Assembly: GCF_000317085.1 (NCBI RefSeq)
Contig: NC_019702.1
Location: forward strand, 3,006,394 to 3,070,393
Length of the DNA: 64,000 nucleotides
Direction: 5' to 3'
Source of the DNA: Synechococcus sp. PCC 7502
GTDB taxonomy: Bacteria > Cyanobacteriota > Cyanobacteriia > Pseudanabaenales > Pseudanabaenaceae
Position 1 is the first letter of the stretch; each line of letters opens with the position of its first letter. Below the pieces are notes generated by a model, which was given only the letters and a program-made list of their open reading frames with translations, made no database searches and had not been told where the DNA came from. Shown here in pieces: positions 37,473 to 46,306 of this stretch. The translations under genes and the position numbers were made by a program.

Positions 37473-38444
37473 TTAATTAGGCTGTGCCTGAATTTGGCTA
37501 ATAAAAAATTCCTCTAGGGTTTGCCGAGATAGGTTCATGCTCACTAAACTAGCGTTAATTTCAGGCAGGAATTTAAGAAATGCTTGGGGATCAGCACTCA
37601 AGGTGCCATGCCAGCTATTGTTCTGCAACTCTAGATGTTTAATCCAAGGTTGCAGTTTCTCTATACTGCCTCCATGCCCAGACACCTGAAAGGTTTGATC
37701 TGTACCTAGCAGTTCATTCAGAGTTCCGATCGCAATTAATTCACCTCTATGCAAAATGCCAATGCGATCGCAGATTAGTTCAACGTCGGATAGAATATGG
37801 CTATTAAAAAATACCGTTTTTCCCTGTTGTTTAAGGGTGAGAATAATTTCCCGAATTTGATAGCGTCCAACGGGATCGAGTCCAGACATGGGTTCATCTA
37901 GGAAGACAAGTTCAGGATCATTAATCAAAGCCTGTGCTAAGCCGATCCTTTGCACCATGCCCTTGGAATATTGGCGAATTTGTTTCTTACGGGCTGTTAA
38001 TTGGGACAAACCCACTAAGTCTAGTAACTCGGCAATGCGATCGGTTCTGTGACGGGCAGCAATCCCAAACATACTACCCATAAAATCTAGGAGTTCCCAC
38101 CCAGTTAGGTAGTCATAGTAGTAGGCATTTTCGGGTAAGTAGCCAATTTTTTGTCTTGAGAGGCGATCGCCCAGATCATGCCCTAACAAACTTGCTGTTC
38201 CAGAGGTGGGTTGGATAATGCCTAATAATAATTTGAGAAGGGTAGTCTTACCTGCACCATTAGCCCCAAGCAACCCAAAGGTCTCGCCTGTTTGTACTGT
38301 TAAAGAACAAGCTTTGAGCGAATTAACCTGTTGATTCAACCAAAAACCAGTGCGATAGGTCTTAGTCAGGTTCTCAACTGTAATAGCAGGAATAGCGGGG
38401 GTAGTAGCTGGAGGATTTAATATCTCTGAACTCTCTGTAGTCAT
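37473..38444 (-). CDS. ABC-2 type transporter ATP-binding protein
   Basis: A 323-residue ABC ATPase: Walker A GLLGANGAGKTTLLKLLLG, signature YSKGMVQRIGLAQAL, Walker B LVFLDEPMSGLDPVG and the switch His in FFNSHILSD. The C-terminal extension (about 230-323) is like that of NatA/DrrA exporters. It would power a separate permease, which is not adjacent. Downstream and upstream genes are unrelated, so substrate is unknown. Confidence 0.9.
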   Translation of the reverse strand: MTTESSEILNPPATTPAIPAITVENLTKTYRTGFWLNQQVNSLKACSLTVQTGETFGLLGANGAGKTTLLKLLLGIIQPTSGTASLLGHDLGDRLSRQKIGYLPENAYYYDYLTGWELLDFMGSMFGIAARHRTDRIAELLDLVGLSQLTARKKQIRQYSKGMVQRIGLAQALINDPELVFLDEPMSGLDPVGRYQIREIILTLKQQGKTVFFNSHILSDVELICDRIGILHRGELIAIGTLNELLGTDQTFQVSGHGGSIEKLQPWIKHLELQNNSWHGTLSADPQAFLKFLPEINASLVSMNLSRQTLEEFFISQIQAQPN

Positions 38445-38564
38445 ACTTATTGTAAAGAATGTTAAATTTCAGCCTGAGGAATAATTATGAATCCTAACTG
38501 TAGTGGATTTTAAGACTCTTAGGTTGATAGAATATTTATAAACAATTTTTTACCAAATATCTAT

Positions 38565-38705
38565 ATGGAATTTCTTGACGGTCTTACTACGTTTTTGGTA
38601 GGTATTAACTTTAAGCTCATCTTTCAGCTTACCTGTTTGGCTCTAGTTGTGGTTTCTGGTCCTGTAGTAATTTTTCTACTGGCGGCAAAGGGTGGAGATT
38701 TGTAA
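38565..38705 (+). CDS. psb30: Photosystem II reaction-centre protein Psb30 (Ycf12)
   Basis: A 46-residue one-helix membrane protein, too short for most gene callers. The frame runs from an ATG at 38565 to TAA at 38703-38705. The helix NFKLIFQLTCLALVVVSGP, then VVIFLLAAKGGDL, matches the Psb30/Ycf12 pattern (IFQLTSLALIV-GPVVIFLLA-G), a small subunit at the edge of the photosystem II core near PsbJ and cytochrome b559. A Cys replaces the more usual Ser in the helix. It is a single gene between the ABC ATPase and the FHA-cyclase genes. Confidence 0.85.
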   Translation: MEFLDGLTTFLVGINFKLIFQLTCLALVVVSGPVVIFLLAAKGGDL

Positions 38706-38809
38706 TTTTCTGACTTAATATCAAGGTTTCTATCAATATTTTTTAGTAATTTATAACTAGGTAGATACCCAAGTGGCGATCGCCTAGTTTTATTTTTTAA
38801 GATTTATTT

Positions 38810-39781
38810 TTAACTAGATGGCACTACAACTTGATCTAAAAATTTCTTAAGGTCAGCAAACTTTCCCGCAAAGGTATTAGTAGGGGTGTCATAGCCTTTT
38901 AGCATGACTTGATGCTGCTTAAATTGTAAAAGTTGAGAATCGTGACCGTAATTATAGGTAAGTTCCCCAATGGCAATATCTGCACCAATTGCTTTAGTGG
39001 CAGACTCTAGGCGAAAAGCATAATTGACCGTATCTCCTATGGCTGTGTATTCTGGGCGATTTCCTGCCCCTAATTGTCCAACGGTAGCATTACCCGTATT
39101 AATACCTGCGCCAACTCGGAGTTGCATGGGCAAAGAAAATTCTCTATTCAGATTATCTGTCATTTGATGCAGGGCATATAAAGCCTGAAATACTTCTAAT
39201 ATCTCGTTAGGATTCACTTTAATATTTTTATCAGTGGTTTTATGAACCCACACTGCCATAACTGCATCACCAATGTATTTATCGACCCAACTGCCGTAAC
39301 TATTAATAATTTCTGTAGCTTTTCCAAACCAAGTACCAATTACCTGAGATAAAACTTTTTCCTCTAATCTGCGGGCTAAAACGGTGAAATCGCGAATATC
39401 TACAACTAAAACTGTAATTAGCTGGCGATGATGAAGCATTACCGTCTTTTTTTGCTTTTGGATGGCTGGGGCTTCGATTGTGACTTGCTCTTCAAAAAAG
39501 ATATGTGACTCTGTAGTCGCAAAAGTAATTTTATCGCCGTTATTTAAAACAATGGGAATATTAACGCGTTTGCCGTTAACAAATGTACCGTTCAGGCTGC
39601 CAAGGTCAATTACATACAACTTAGACTCCATGATCTGCAAAACTGCGTGGTTGCGAGATGCCCAGGTATCATCAAGGATAATTGCACTATCTTCACTTCT
39701 CCCAACTGTCCAAGCGGTAGCATTTATTAAAGAAACTGAGCGATCGCCTTGTTCCAAATGCAATATAAGCTGGGGTTTCAT
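38810..39781 (-). CDS. FHA-domain class III adenylate/guanylate cyclase
   Basis: The N-terminal FHA domain (WTVGRSEDSAIILDD, SRNHAVLQI, DLGSLNGTFVNGKRV, about residues 24-75) binds phosphothreonine. A linker is followed by a class III cyclase domain: LVVDIRDFT with a metal Asp, YIGDAVMAVW with the second, and YTAIGDTVNYAFRLE with the Asn/Arg pair that stabilises the transition state. All key residues seem present, so it should be active. The first Asp of the substrate pocket is replaced by Glu in GNRPEYTAIG. A near-identical architecture follows upstream. Confidence 0.87.
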   Translation of the reverse strand: MKPQLILHLEQGDRSVSLINATAWTVGRSEDSAIILDDTWASRNHAVLQIMESKLYVIDLGSLNGTFVNGKRVNIPIVLNNGDKITFATTESHIFFEEQVTIEAPAIQKQKKTVMLHHRQLITVLVVDIRDFTVLARRLEEKVLSQVIGTWFGKATEIINSYGSWVDKYIGDAVMAVWVHKTTDKNIKVNPNEILEVFQALYALHQMTDNLNREFSLPMQLRVGAGINTGNATVGQLGAGNRPEYTAIGDTVNYAFRLESATKAIGADIAIGELTYNYGHDSQLLQFKQHQVMLKGYDTPTNTFAGKFADLKKFLDQVVVPSS

Positions 39782-39799
39782 AGGCAGACTAACTCCTGA

Positions 39800-40810
39800 C
39801 TAGAGGTTCATATTTTTGAGATAATGTTCTAAGTCAATTAAATTACCAGCATAGGTACTAATGCGCTTATCATAACCCTTAAGGTTGACTAAATGCTGTT
39901 TAAAGGGTAACAACAAGTGAGCATTGGGCATAGATTCATAGGTTTTCTGTCCTAGAGCAATATCGACATTGATTTCTTTGGTTACCGATTCCAGTCTAAA
40001 GGCAGCATTAACAGTATCCCCCAAAGCGGTATAGTCGGTACCACTAGTTCCCATTTGCCCAACCATGGCATAACCAGTATTTATCCCTGCCCCCACTCGC
40101 AGCGTGAATGGAAGTTGAAACTTGCGATTAAGGCTATTACTCATGATAAATAATTCCCGCAGAGCCGAAAATATTTGGAGCATTTGTTGGCTAGAAGACT
40201 GACTCAAAGACTGGTTTATGCAATTATTATTTAACTCAGGGTTATGAATCCAAATCGACATTACCGCATCACCAATATACTTATTTACGGCACTACCGTA
40301 GCTAGAAACAATCTGTCCCGCCTGATTAAACCAAGACCCAATCATTTGTGAAAGTATATTTTCATCCAGTTGTTGAGATAACCGAGTAAAGTTACGGATG
40401 TCAATCACTAAAACTGTGATCAATTGCCGTTGATGCAGCATTTCTGTCTTAGCTGTGCTGGTAGTGCTATCCTCAAATTGATTAGGCTGATGTTGAGGGT
40501 AGAAGAAATCAATGTAAGTATTACCAATGGAAATGCGATCGCCCGGTTTTAAGGCGGTGGGGACAATTACCCGTTGGGAGTTAACAAATGAACCATTCCG
40601 ACTGCCCAGATCGATCAGGGTAAAATTATCACCCAAAAGCTGAAGCAGAGCATGATAGCGAGATGTGGATTTATCTGGTAAGGCAATATCATTATCTTTA
40701 CCCCTACCGATTTTCCAAGAAGATTGCTGATCTAGGGAAACTTTAGCAGTTCCAAAGGGAGTAGTAATCAGAAGATAGGGTGAAGAAGCTAAATTTTGAA
40801 TCTTTTGCAT
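39800..40810 (-). CDS. FHA-domain class III adenylate/guanylate cyclase (paralogue)
   Basis: A 336-residue protein with the same order: FHA (WKIGRGKDNDIALPD, SRYHALLQL, DLGSRNGSFVNSQRV), then the cyclase (VIDIRNFTRLS, YIGDAVMSIW, DYTALGDTVNAAFRLE). It keeps the Asp in DYTALG, unlike its neighbour. The 18-bp spacing and shared domain order show a tandem duplication that has diverged, perhaps for heterodimer formation or different regulators. Neither protein has a membrane segment. The phosphothreonine partner and the nucleotide are not known. Confidence 0.87.
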   Translation of the reverse strand: MQKIQNLASSPYLLITTPFGTAKVSLDQQSSWKIGRGKDNDIALPDKSTSRYHALLQLLGDNFTLIDLGSRNGSFVNSQRVIVPTALKPGDRISIGNTYIDFFYPQHQPNQFEDSTTSTAKTEMLHQRQLITVLVIDIRNFTRLSQQLDENILSQMIGSWFNQAGQIVSSYGSAVNKYIGDAVMSIWIHNPELNNNCINQSLSQSSSQQMLQIFSALRELFIMSNSLNRKFQLPFTLRVGAGINTGYAMVGQMGTSGTDYTALGDTVNAAFRLESVTKEINVDIALGQKTYESMPNAHLLLPFKQHLVNLKGYDKRISTYAGNLIDLEHYLKNMNL

Positions 40811-40892
40811 CTCCTTATCTCTAATTTGCTTACTTATATTGACCTATATCAATCTATTTAGCAAGAGATGAAACCCTAGCAAATACAGGCAA

Positions 40893-41690
40893 TCAGCAAA
40901 AACAAGCAACAATTGCAAACAGAGCATCAACAAAAATAGTGCTTAACAAAGCTCCCGCAAAACTCCAACTGTGTAATTCCGATGATGCCATTGCTTTAAT
41001 CGCTATGACCGTAATTGCGATCGCCAGTACAACTCCTGAACCAATACCTCCTATGGTTTGCAATTGGGCTACAGCATCTTGAAAGATAGGTTGGATTGCC
41101 GCAAGATTACCATCCAGTTCCATGATTGCCCGCCAATGGGGAATTAAATTATTGAGATAAAAGTAAAGGTCTGTTACGGCTGTTCCTAGCAGAGAAGCTA
41201 AATAAAACCAACCACCAATTTGATGAGTACTTTTGGTTAATGCCCATACCGCCCAGGGTAGGGCGATCGCTTCAATGGGTAAATGCCACAAGGGTTCAAA
41301 CCGTAACCAACCCCAATAGGCGGTACCACATACCCAACTTAGGCTAAAGCCCCAGATTAAACTACCAAATTGCTGAGATTTGCGATCGCCACTAACATTG
41401 CCACTGACTAGGAGTATTTCCGCTATTGCCAACCACCCTACGGTTAAAATTAGGCTTAACCACGGAGCCTGCCTTACCAGTGGAGCTTGAAAAAAAACTG
41501 GAATGGATACTAAAAAAGCTGAAGCTAGCCACAGGGTGAAGTGGTCAGACCAAGTCCACCAATTTAAGCCGATCCCATTGATCTGAATTGAGCTAGTGTC
41601 CCAATTATCGTAAAACTTCAAGTTTCCTCTAGGTTTATCTGTAAAAAGGTTATTTTTAAATGGAGGTTTTAGGGTATTAAAAAAGAGCAA
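40893..41690 (-). CDS. DUF3120 family membrane protein
   Basis: A 265-residue protein with about six hydrophobic segments. The conserved start of the domain (WTWSDHFTLWLASAFLVSIP, then VFFQAPLVRQAPWLSL) and the central GTAYWGWLRFEPLWHLPIE are typical of cyanobacterial DUF3120, function unknown. The first 50 residues (to about NGIGLNWW) are not conserved in my memory of the family, so the true start may be internal. The gene stands between the FHA-cyclases and a response regulator. Confidence 0.75.
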   Translation of the reverse strand: MLFFNTLKPPFKNNLFTDKPRGNLKFYDNWDTSSIQINGIGLNWWTWSDHFTLWLASAFLVSIPVFFQAPLVRQAPWLSLILTVGWLAIAEILLVSGNVSGDRKSQQFGSLIWGFSLSWVCGTAYWGWLRFEPLWHLPIEAIALPWAVWALTKSTHQIGGWFYLASLLGTAVTDLYFYLNNLIPHWRAIMELDGNLAAIQPIFQDAVAQLQTIGGIGSGVVLAIAITVIAIKAMASSELHSWSFAGALLSTIFVDALFAIVACFC

Positions 41691-41792
41691 AGCTATAAAA
41701 GTATTAGTTATTAATATTAAATATATTACTAAATCTTACGAAATATTACGGAATAATTTTGCTAAATCTTCCCACTATCGAACACTCAACGA

Positions 41793-42158
41793 TCAAGTTT
41801 CTAAAAGATGAGCCATTTTACTCAGTAATCGAGGTAAATCAATGGGCTTTGTATCATAGTCATTACATCCTGCTGCTAGTGCTTTTTCACGATCGCCTGC
41901 CATAGCATGGGCTGTAAGTGCAATAATTGGAATATGGGCGGTACTAGGATTTGTTTTTAACTGTTGCGTAGCTGTCCAACCGTCAATAATTGGTAAGCTC
42001 ATATCCATAAGAATAATATCAGGTTTACTTTCTAGTCCCATAGAAACACCTTCAGCCCCATCAACCGCAATCAAAACCTCATAGCCTTTGCGCTCTAGGC
42101 GGCGTGAGAGCATATCTCGATTCATCTCATTGTCTTCAACAAGTAAAACTTTAGTCAT
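41793..42158 (-). CDS. Single-domain response regulator (CheY-like)
   Basis: A 121-residue receiver domain alone: VLLVEDNEMNRDML with the acidic pocket, phosphoacceptor D52 (ILMDMSLP), the switch Thr in IIALTAHAMAGD and a Lys in the DTKPIDL loop. I use the ATG at 42158 with a GAGAG just upstream, not a TTG four codons earlier. It lies 80 bp downstream of the hybrid kinase on the same strand, so the kinase is the likely phosphodonor. It has no output domain. Confidence 0.92.
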   Translation of the reverse strand: MTKVLLVEDNEMNRDMLSRRLERKGYEVLIAVDGAEGVSMGLESKPDIILMDMSLPIIDGWTATQQLKTNPSTAHIPIIALTAHAMAGDREKALAAGCNDYDTKPIDLPRLLSKMAHLLET

Positions 42159-42238
42159 ACTAACTCTCAATCATTGTCAATATTTTAAGATTTAAGGATT
42201 TGTTTGGGAAAATCATTTTTAATGGGCAAAAATTTTAG

Positions 42239-45172
42239 TTAAATTACCTGCTGCAGAAGTTGTCGCACTTCTTTTAATAAATCTTGGCGGTTATATGCTC
42301 CTTTTTGCATTATTCTTTCTGCGTAGCTATTTAAGTATTGGCGATCAGATTCTGTTAAATCTTTAGCCGTAATAACTATGACAGGAATTTCTCGCCAGTG
42401 CTGATGTTGGTGCATTTGATTAATTACCTCAAACCCATCAACTTCAGGCATCATTAGGTCAAGTAAAATTAAGGCTGGTGTATTTTTCTCCAGTTGAGCT
42501 ATAGCATTACGTCCATTATCTGCTTCGATGACAATCCAATCCTCTTTTTCTAATTGTCGCCGCATCAGACTACGATTATTGGCGTCATCATCAACCACAA
42601 GAATTAACCGAGAAGATAATTTAGACTTATATCTATCCAAAATTTCCTTAAGTTGTTCCTTTTGGATTGGTTTAGTTAGATAACCTGTGGCACCTAGGGT
42701 ATAGCCAATATTTTGATCATCCAATACCGTTGCCATAATCACAGGAATGGAAGCAAGTTCTGGATCGGATTTGAGCCGAGTTAGCACCGCCCAGCCATCT
42801 ATTTTGGGCATAATTACATCTAAAATAATCCCATCAGGATGTTGTTCCTTTGCCCAGCGCAATCCTTCTTCAGGGTTAGTAGTAGCAATAATTTCAAATC
42901 CTTCAGGTTCAAGAAAGCTGCGAATCATGTCATGGGTGGTGGGGTCATCATCAATTACTAAGATTTTTTTGCCATGAAAGACTGCGGATACGCCAGCGAT
43001 CGCTATATTAGAATCGTCCAGATTATTTTTAGTGGGATCAATAACTTGGGCAGGTAACTTAATGGTAAAAGTTGTACCAACGTTGAATTCACTCTCAACA
43101 AAAATCGCTCCTCCCATCATTTCCGTAAATTTTTTGGTAATTACTAAGCCAAGTCCTGTACCTCCATATTTGCGCGTGGTGGAAGCATCAGCTTGAGAAA
43201 ACTCTTGAAATAGCTTACCAACTTGCTCTGGAGTCATGCCAATTCCAGTATCTTGAACTGTAAAGGTAATCCAATCTTGTTGATTTTGGTTTTTTTGATT
43301 TTGGACATAGCGATTAATGCTAAGGGTAATTGTGCCATTGTGGGTAAATTTACTAGCATTACTAATCAAGTTAAATAGGCTTTGTCTAACTTTAGTCACA
43401 TCGGCAAACATGATGCCTAAATCATCACCGCAGCTTAATTTTAGAGTATTGTTATTTTTTTCAGTTAAGGGCTGGATTGTGGAAATAATTTCTTCTAAGA
43501 CTGGACGAATTTCAAAGCTTTCTAAATATAAATCCATTTTCCCCGCTTCGATTTTGGATAAATCTAAAACGTCATTAATTAACTCAAGTAAATGCTTGCC
43601 TGCGCCTTGAATTTTTTTGAGGTCTTTAATAAATCCCGCTTCACCAATTTCTTCAGCCTCCTCTTGCAGCATTTCACTGTAACCAATAATGGCATTCAGG
43701 GGAGTGCGGAGTTCATGGCTCATGTTAGCCAAAAATGCACTTTTAAATTTGTTAGCTTCTTCTGCTTGTTCCTTAGCTTCCTTTAATTCACGGGTGCGTT
43801 GATCAACTCTTATTTCTAATTCCTCATTAGTTTTAGCGAGGTTATTAAAGGATTCCTGTAACTGCTGAGACATGTGATTAAAAAGGTATGCCAGACGACC
43901 TAATTCATCTCTGCGATTAATATCTAATTTAATATCAAGATTTCCTTTGGCGATCGCTTCTGTAGCATCCATTAAATGATCCAGAGGTGCTGAAATTTGA
44001 CGACGCATAATATAAATTAAAATCAGAATTTCCGTAAATAGTGACAGAAACCCCAATAGAACAATCAATTGGGCTGTATCAATCGCCTTTTTTTGTAAAA
44101 ATGCTTGAGGAATAACAGTGACTAAATACCAATTAGGTCCATTAATTTTAGTAACTACAAGATATTCATTATTTTTGACATTATTAATAATTTCATTATC
44201 ATTTTTTTCTGTAGTAACAGCATTAAAAATATTAATTAAATTTTGTTTACCACTTTTTAAAATATTGAAATCACCATTAGTTTTAGTGATCTGTTCCATA
44301 AATTGAGGATGGGCAATTAAATCACCATTAGCCTGAAAAATGAGATTATAGGTTCCTTCTAAACTGACATTAATAGTTCTTGATCGTAGTTCATCAATAA
44401 AAATATCATGTCCAATAGTGCCAATATGTTTGCCATTTAAATCAAATGGAGTTACACAGGAAACCATCCACTGTTTAGCAACTTGATCATAATAAATACC
44501 AGTCCAAACAGTTTCTCTTTGAGGATTATTAATCTTCCTTGTAATTTGAAAAGATTCGTCATCAGTAACCCGAAAAGCTTTTGTTGATGGAGCATTTTGT
44601 GCCCAAGCATAGCTAGGCATATAGATAACAATCCCATTTTCTGGAACTTGAATATAAGTATTAACAAAGTTTTTCTGCCAAGCTGGTCCAAAGTTTTTAA
44701 GCAGATCAAAATAGATAGAAATACGTTGTTTCATCTCTGCATCAATCTTAACATTTGCTCCTAAAAATACACCCGAAGTCCATTCAAGATTAAATTTTTC
44801 GGGACGATTTCGAGTTGTGCCATCGAGCATAGTTATAAACTCTTGATCAAAGCTTCTACTAAAGCTAGTTTGGGAGTTTGTTTGAGAATTCTCTTTAAAT
44901 GTTTTTAATAGGGCATTTTTAAGAATATTATTATCATCTTTTGCTCCAACAAAAACCACACTTTCTCGCTTTCCTCGTAATTTAATATATTCATCAGTTC
45001 TAGCCAATTCTTCATTGGTAATTTTTTGAACTAGATATAAATAACCACAGGCTGTAGAGGCAAGAATTACCGCACCAATCCCTAGCGCAGTTTTAATAAG
45101 GGTACTGCGAATTAAGGATTGTGTTTCCTTGGGATAATTTTGCTGATTAGGAGAAGTATTAGAGTTACTCAT
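42239..45172 (-). CDS. Membrane hybrid histidine kinase (dCache-HAMP-HK-REC-REC)
   Basis: A 977-residue sensor. Membrane segments lie at about 26-47 and 367-389, flanking an extracytoplasmic double-Cache-like region ([24 protein letters not shown] near 251-262). A HAMP linker follows (about 390-445), then HisKA with [20 protein letters not shown] and phospho-His 486, a HATPase with [10 protein letters not shown] and GTGLGLVIT, and two receiver domains ([13 protein letters not shown] with [23 protein letters not shown] with [10 protein letters not shown]). It likely senses a small molecule outside the cell and phosphorylates the single-domain regulator after it. The ligand is unknown. Confidence 0.93.
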   Translation of the reverse strand: MSNSNTSPNQQNYPKETQSLIRSTLIKTALGIGAVILASTACGYLYLVQKITNEELARTDEYIKLRGKRESVVFVGAKDDNNILKNALLKTFKENSQTNSQTSFSRSFDQEFITMLDGTTRNRPEKFNLEWTSGVFLGANVKIDAEMKQRISIYFDLLKNFGPAWQKNFVNTYIQVPENGIVIYMPSYAWAQNAPSTKAFRVTDDESFQITRKINNPQRETVWTGIYYDQVAKQWMVSCVTPFDLNGKHIGTIGHDIFIDELRSRTINVSLEGTYNLIFQANGDLIAHPQFMEQITKTNGDFNILKSGKQNLINIFNAVTTEKNDNEIINNVKNNEYLVVTKINGPNWYLVTVIPQAFLQKKAIDTAQLIVLLGFLSLFTEILILIYIMRRQISAPLDHLMDATEAIAKGNLDIKLDINRRDELGRLAYLFNHMSQQLQESFNNLAKTNEELEIRVDQRTRELKEAKEQAEEANKFKSAFLANMSHELRTPLNAIIGYSEMLQEEAEEIGEAGFIKDLKKIQGAGKHLLELINDVLDLSKIEAGKMDLYLESFEIRPVLEEIISTIQPLTEKNNNTLKLSCGDDLGIMFADVTKVRQSLFNLISNASKFTHNGTITLSINRYVQNQKNQNQQDWITFTVQDTGIGMTPEQVGKLFQEFSQADASTTRKYGGTGLGLVITKKFTEMMGGAIFVESEFNVGTTFTIKLPAQVIDPTKNNLDDSNIAIAGVSAVFHGKKILVIDDDPTTHDMIRSFLEPEGFEIIATTNPEEGLRWAKEQHPDGIILDVIMPKIDGWAVLTRLKSDPELASIPVIMATVLDDQNIGYTLGATGYLTKPIQKEQLKEILDRYKSKLSSRLILVVDDDANNRSLMRRQLEKEDWIVIEADNGRNAIAQLEKNTPALILLDLMMPEVDGFEVINQMHQHQHWREIPVIVITAKDLTESDRQYLNSYAERIMQKGAYNRQDLLKEVRQLLQQVI

Positions 45173-45370
45173 TTTTGATAATAAGTTTCAAAATAATTTC
45201 TGTTATCTTTTGGGGATTTAAATATTTATTTGCCAACTAGAATTTTTTAACATCTGATTAAACATCATGAAAAGATTAAATTTTATTTTACGCTTTTTAC
45301 AATTTGTCTTAGTACGTTTATTATTCCAAAAGTATAACTTTATTTTTAACAAACTTTTAATCATCACTTA

Positions 45371-46306
45371 ATGTTTATGAATAACAAATTAAATAACAAA
45401 TTTAAATCCTTTAATTCCTTATTGCTCAAGTTGGGATTTGCTATTTCTCTAAATCTAGTTGTTACTTTGTTAGGGGATCATGGCTTTGCTTTAGCTACCC
45501 CTAATGAGGCACAATTGGCAAATACCTTAAATAGACAGCGATCTAATTTTATTTTGTGTCCACAGGACTGCGATCGCTCTGAGTTTTATATTGGTTATAA
45601 CAGAACTAATACGGTGCGTTTAGGGCAGAAGGTAGTGTCTTCAGTGATCACTAAAACTAAGTTTCTTCTGAATATCGCAAATCTAATGTTGCAAACTAAG
45701 CTGCCTAATGTGGATGTGGCGACAGTTGATAATCGTGATGGTAATTTTGTTAGCTCTATTCACAGAATTGAAAGTTTACAGATTGGATTTTCAGAAAAAA
45801 GCGAGTTATTGCAAGTTTATACTCGAATAGCTAACACGGCGGCGGAGGCAACTGTTAAGTTATTTTGGGGAGATACGTTTATAATCACTTCGTCACAATT
45901 GCCCAAGGGGACACCAGTGAAAGTCATTGTGGAAAGAGCTTTAGGTGGGTTTGGTAATCCTGTTACGGAAAATGCGTACTATCAGGCGATCGCTAAAACC
46001 TATGTTAGTCAAAGGCAGATTAGTAATTTAGATTTTTCCGTTACCAAAAAACCAGGAACGGGGGAAACAGACCAAGTTTCAGGCAAAGATACAATTAGCT
46101 ATATTTTAGATACAAAAGTCGGAGAGAAGTTTACGATCGAGTCTTCTTTGCAGGTATTAGATGGCTTAAAGGGAAGTAATTCTGGCAACCAGATTCTAAA
46201 TGGGGCTGACTCAGTTATGTATAAAATTAATCTGACTGATGAATTTAGGAAAAATGCCTGCTTAAAATCTGCGAGTAAGACCTTTGTTTCAGGGAGTTGT
46301 CAATGA
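45371..46306 (+). CDS. Secreted hypothetical protein
   Basis: A 311-residue protein with a signal peptide (LGFAISLNLVVTLLGDHGFALA, cleavage likely after ALA near residue 42). The mature part is rich in polar residues with a Cys pair (CPQDCDRSEF) and a C-terminal CLKSASKTFVSGSCQ that could close a disulfide. I do not recognise the family. Its 3' end overlaps the convergent NRPS-like gene by seven bases. It is divergent from the hybrid kinase, so could be under its control, which is speculation. Confidence 0.6.
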   Translation: MFMNNKLNNKFKSFNSLLLKLGFAISLNLVVTLLGDHGFALATPNEAQLANTLNRQRSNFILCPQDCDRSEFYIGYNRTNTVRLGQKVVSSVITKTKFLLNIANLMLQTKLPNVDVATVDNRDGNFVSSIHRIESLQIGFSEKSELLQVYTRIANTAAEATVKLFWGDTFIITSSQLPKGTPVKVIVERALGGFGNPVTENAYYQAIAKTYVSQRQISNLDFSVTKKPGTGETDQVSGKDTISYILDTKVGEKFTIESSLQVLDGLKGSNSGNQILNGADSVMYKINLTDEFRKNACLKSASKTFVSGSCQ

